From assembly GCA_023055505.1 (NCBI GenBank), contig JALIRH010000007.1:28005720-28069719 (forward strand): 64,000 nucleotides of DNA, given 5' to 3'. Shown here one piece after another: positions 59,417-64,000 of this stretch. Every line of letters starts with the position of its first letter. Position 1 is the first letter of the stretch. The notes under the pieces are model-generated. The model was not told where the DNA came from and searched no databases. It worked only from the letters and a program-made list of their open reading frames with translations. Source of the stretch: Callipepla californica brunnescens (lineage: Eukaryota > Chordata > Aves > Galliformes > Odontophoridae). The translations under genes and the position numbers were made by a program.

Positions 59417-62400
59417 GGGGACAGACTCAGATCCTTCAGAGAAAAGACTGAGAAAAGTGGCTAGGCAACAAGTGTTCACAGTAGCCAGCATGAAAGTCTT
59501 AGAAACTCATTTAGGTTCTCCTTAAGAAAGGCTATAAAACAAAGTAGATTTTCAGACAGGTGCCAACAAATAAGCTGAGTTCATCAACAACAGGTTATGC
59601 TGCTGCTGAATTTCCAGTACTGAGTAAGCATTTGGCTGTTAGAAGCTGCAGGAGGGGTCAATCCCGTTGTCCTTACAACAGCCTGTGTGTTCTATGTGAA
59701 GCTTGCGGATAGCATCAGGAGCTTCAGCTCTAAGAAACTAAAAATAAGGACAGCCATCTGGGGAGAAAATCCAGCTGTAGTTCCCCTAGTAACTTCCTAG
59801 CTGCCTTGGAGGATTTTTCCAGGTGTTCCAGTGTGGTGCTTTAATAGTTTGCAAATCAAACACATTTATTTCCAGTAAAGGATTTTTTAAAAATCCTTTT
59901 GCCTCGAGTAAACTTTTCCTAGCAAAAGTGGCTTTATTTTACAATGCATTACTTCTGTTTCATCAGAAGAGGAATGGGAGGTGAGTGACAACTATGCCGT
60001 TCTGCTTCTAGTTGCAAAACAAACAAAATGTTGCTTTAGCTCAAGAATATCAACCTTAAAATTAGCCATTTAAAAGGTTATAGTTTCTGATAGTTCTTCC
60101 ATTCTTTTTACAAGTGGATAAGTCAAGAATTAAGGGGATAAAAAAATGAGTAAATCATTGATCAAAAGAGGCTTTGCTTACTGGATTTTCTTTTTGTAAG
60201 TCCGTTTAAAAGGGAAAAAAAGATTTCTTATTTAGAGAGATTAAACTGTTAGTGACCAAGAGGACACTGAAGTATTTTGTCCCTGGATCTACTTTTTGAA
60301 GCATGAGGACTCCTTCCAAGTTCTCCAGCACCTTGATGTTTCACATTCTATTTCCTTAAAGCGCCAAGAGACAATGCAGGCTTTTCCCAGTAACAAAAGG
60401 GAAACTCTTCCAGTGAATGTCCAGTTTCATGACAGCATGGCCCCTACAGTTAGAATTCCTGTCTGTTTTTGAAGGCAAATGTGCCTGTGTTCCTTTTGGC
60501 TTTGGGAAAATAATGTAATTGGATCTTGATATGGATGGGGCTGCATCTTATCTGCTGCTTCACTGTGAAGGGCTGTAGGTACAGGGAATGGCATGCTCCT
60601 CTTCCCTCCTCTTTATGAATTGCACTTAGCTGGCAATGTCTAACACGGCATCTCATTATCCAAGCTGTCCTCCCACCTGTATTGTATCTGACTGTGGGTC
60701 TTAGTCATGCAGTCAATGAATAAGCAGTCTGAATGGAAGCTTAAGCAGTAGGAGGAAGGGTTGTGAGGGGCCCCATGGATCCGCCAATGCTCAGCGTGGA
60801 AGTTCTTTCCTTCTGTGTGTGTCTGAGCCATTCAGTAAAACCATTCAGTGCTCAATACCACGGTCAATCTTATTTTAAAAAGTACATTACAACGTTTAAA
60901 CAGCATTAAAAGTTTGGTTAAACAGCGCGGGAGAGGGAATATTCACAACCCAGCATCTGTTAAAGCATGCAGGTGAAACAGCAAATTCAGAGAAAAGGGC
61001 TGCTTTAGTGACAAAGAACATTTAGAACTGTGAAGTTGAGTAAGACTGTTTGGTTTTCTTAAAGAAAAAAAAACTTAATCAGAGAACAACTTGTCTATGT
61101 GAGAGCTAGGTGTGAAGACTGCAGGAGCCAGCAACCTTTCCAGATCTTATTTTTCTTTCCCAGACAAAGGTTAAGTGTGCAGGTTACATGTCTCCTGGCT
61201 GTTGCTATCTACTAAATGAGGACATCTGCAGGCCTCAAGAGCCCTGTATTGCACTGAGGCAAGATCTGTTGATAAGCACAGCTCTGAAGGCTGCTGCTGT
61301 GAGGTATCAAATTGAGATGGTGTGGCTCCACTAATGTTCCCCATGCACCACAGAAGGGCTTGTCAGACAGCTTTCATTGTGTTAGCTCACATGACAAGGC
61401 TGTTTCTCACCATTTACACCTACTTTTACTTCCTCAGTGCTACTTATCATGCCAAACAGCAGCTCCAAATATCCATAACTCATCTCTGGAGAAAGCAGAG
61501 ACATAGGGAGGTCTTCCTGCCGCAGATTAATGTGAAAGGCAGCACTTGTGTGTTTTGGCAACAGACAGTAGTACAAGAGATTATTACAAATTCAGGATTT
61601 AACAAAGATGTATTGATTTATTGCTGCCAAAGGGACAGAGAAGTATCATAATTGCACAATGCCTTAATTGCTTAAAGGAAATTTAAAATTGTGTCTATGA
61701 AGGAACTAACCCTTCTGCACACATGTTTACACATGCATACATGCCATGCTAATTGCCCTTGTGCTCTTCAAGGGATGATATTCAGTTTCTTAGGAAACAG
61801 TGAGAGGTTCAGTGGCCAAGAGTTGGTGTCAGCCCATCTGCCTAGGGAAATGCAAAGTATTCTGCCCCAGCTCTGAATGTTCTTCTGCTGAGAAGGTAGA
61901 GGTATTTCCTGGCAGGAACAGACGTGGACACTTCCATCTCACAGCTTACACCTACCCAACTGTTTTTAGGGAACAATTAATCATCCTCATCTCCCCTTCT
62001 CCCTCTCAGAGAGCCCTCAGTGCCATTACAGACAATCAGCTAATATGCAGTGTGATTGATTCCCTTTTGGAGGAACTCAAATTTTAGTTTCTCCCACCAC
62101 ACCAATAACAGCAGTCTTGGTGTGAGATGACTGACAGCCTGAAGGAACGCAAGTGCAATCTGTAAGCAAGCAGTCCTTTTAGTGAAAGTACTTCAAATAA
62201 GATAACCATGTTATTAATGTCCCTTCCAAGAAGTGACTTATAAAACCACAATCGATTACAACAGTGATAGTAATACTCTAAATATAGCAACCACATGGTC
62301 CCTTACCCTGGTCAAGGGCTGCCAGGAACCATGAAGGATAGGTAGCAAATTAAGAATCAAAATACCACATCTATAATATGTGGGGCCACAATCATGCCTG

Positions 62401-64000
62401 CATTTGTAAAGGTTAATAATAAGCATTTAAAACCTGTCCTATATTCATAACCAGGGTCAATCACTGATGTCTTCTAGTAAAGCCACTTCCCATTTTAAAA
62501 CTCAACCTCTTTTCTGGGTCAAGATATTTCATAGAGTGCCTCTAATTCGAAGGCAAACAAATGAAAGCTGGATGTCCCACCTGAGAGCGTGTGCTGGATC
62601 CTGGATCCTGCTCTTTACTGTCATGTGTGAACCCAGCAGTTGGGCACTGCTGGTCTGTCCCAAGGACAGGGTTTAAGACACGGCGGAAGCCTTCAGCCTG
62701 ACATCTCCAGACTTTGCAGCATTTAAATATACTCTCTTAATAATATTGTTTTAATTCAGTTTTTATTTGTCCTATTTATATCATCTGAATTTCTAAGGGC
62801 TCATTTCCTATAAAGAGCACAGGAATTAAAACTCATCAGAGATGGTCTTCAGCATGAAAAATGTGTCAGCCCAGGCTGTGGTCCCTGCAGGCAGGTCTTC
62901 TGTGGGGAGGATGCTTTGTTTATATTTTCCCTGTCTTTAATTATCACAGTTGTTTTCCAAGGGAAAAAAAAATCATCCCTGCTGAGCAGTGAGGAGACAT
63001 AAACAAACTTTTCCCTTGTCCTAACAGAAACCCTGGCATCCTCTCTGATAAAGTGTGATGGGTTTTGCTTAAAGACAAAAGTTAATTATGAAGGAAACAA
63101 TTTGTTTTTCAGAGTATCCTTGTGGTGCAGAGAGGGGGCAAAGATCAGAAGGGATTTCCCTAAGGTTATTCTAGCGTGAGATGCTCTTCACTTCCCTGCT
63201 GGGTTAAGAATGTGTGTAAGCATCACTCAGCAGAGAACACATGTGGCCACTCACCTCTGGGAGAAACACCAGGGCCAAAAATCTTCAGAGTTCTCAGGGA
63301 TGTGAGAACAAGGAGGAAAGTGCTGCTTACATCAAGAAGTAGCAGGAGCTGTGTTATGCATGGACCGAAACAACAGGCAGCTGTGAAGGAAGTGCAAGTG
63401 CCTTGGTGTCTCCAAGTACCTTTGAGTTAGCTTGTTGGAACCTAGAGCACTAGGATTTTATTACCTCTGAAATTTAGCCATCTGAAATCAGATTTGTATT
63501 CTAAGTGCAACTGTGGAGGAGCCACTTGTAGCCAAAGTTGAGAAAGACCAGCATTTCCAGGGGATGATTCACAACATCTGCCTGAAAAACTTTTCTGGAG
63601 AGGGGATGTGTATTTCTGGCAGCAGCTGTCTCAATCCACTGTTCATCAAGGGAGCCTGCACAACTAGACTAGAGGACTCCTCACTTTCAGATAACTGAAG
63701 TCAAGGGAAAGAGTCATTTGATTTCTTTTAATGGTAAAAGATTCAGGCTTTTAGTTTCCTAAACTAGTTTCCCCTCTACAAGGGAATAAATTACAAGCAA
63801 GAAAGCAACACCCTGGAGGGTGTCTCAAGTTGCATCCCACAGGTTGCTAACTCTTGCTAACTCTGCCCTCAATCAGAATTTGGGATGTATGGAAAGGACA
63901 TCAGCACTTTCCCAAAATAAACTGCTGAAGCAAAAATAAGCCTTTTTAAAGTCATTGTTTGTAAATTGCATCTGCCTGATAGGGCAATCGGATAGAAATC
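59417..64000. other. Non-coding stretch to the window end (predicted intron sequence)
   Basis: No repeat family recognised and only chance frames of 110 codons or fewer. One splice-like pair bounds 59923-59980 (cttttcctag acceptor, GGAG|GTGAGT donor, 58 bases, all three frames open), listed as a weak candidate only. Confidence 0.45.

Noticed and set aside
1..64000. CRISPR array, prokaryotic operon, phage, rRNA or tRNA gene, or a novel defence-type system
   Set aside because: The repeats are dispersed avian CR1 and simple repeats, coding density is near zero and splice-type signals are present, so the window is vertebrate nuclear DNA. No regularly spaced repeats or tRNA-like cloverleaf were seen.
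1..64000. Endogenous retrovirus or LTR
   Set aside because: No gag, pol or env-like frames, primer-binding site or paired TG...CA terminal repeats were recognised. The only reverse-transcriptase text belongs to CR1.

Overview
The window looks like nuclear DNA from a bird, most likely a galliform close to chicken. The evidence is about twenty copies of the CR1 LINE, most ending in the avian 3' signature (ATTCTATG-type octamers next to a 'ccaaggttggaaaagacc'-like stretch), and one non-autonomous mariner of the chicken Galluhop type. The DNA is AT-leaning and intron-rich or intergenic, with mononucleotide runs and one sharp CpG island. There are no prokaryotic operons, rRNA or tRNA genes, CRISPR arrays or phage genes. 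Almost all open frames are chance frames or run through repeats.

Layout. 1-42.9 kb is ordinary non-coding DNA peppered with CR1 fragments, mostly 3' ends and mostly on the minus strand. A three-copy cluster lies at 14.25-15.9 kb. The Galluhop-type element lies at 32.79-33.34 kb, and a CR1 with an internally deleted reverse-transcriptase frame lies at 39.16-39.63 kb. Two non-repeat items stand out. One is a minus-strand open frame of 124 codons at 24753-25127 with a charged, helix-like composition. The other is a well-bounded candidate exon at 29719-29833. An older, heavily diverged CR1 lies at 3.92-4.24 kb.

42.94-43.99 kb is a CpG island and the clearest functional element. It is GC-rich, has many undepleted CpGs, contains a strong CTCF-like motif, has no ATG on the + strand between about 43130 and 43495, and ends that stretch in a consensus splice donor (CAG|GTGAGT at 43495/43496). 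This fits a promoter plus a 5'-untranslated first exon of a + strand gene whose coding part lies mostly or entirely to the right of the window. 43.5-64 kb would then be its first intron or introns. Two short, well-bounded candidate exons lie there (47978-48051 and 53819-53896), the second holding a possible start codon. I could not recognise the gene.

47.65-59.3 kb carries no CR1 that I can recognise. It includes a block around 51.43-51.72 kb with two mutually exclusive hairpins and retained CpGs, which I flag as a possible regulatory element. Exon, enhancer and CTCF calls here rest on motifs read by eye and are of low to moderate confidence. The repeat calls rest on recognised family consensus and are firmer.
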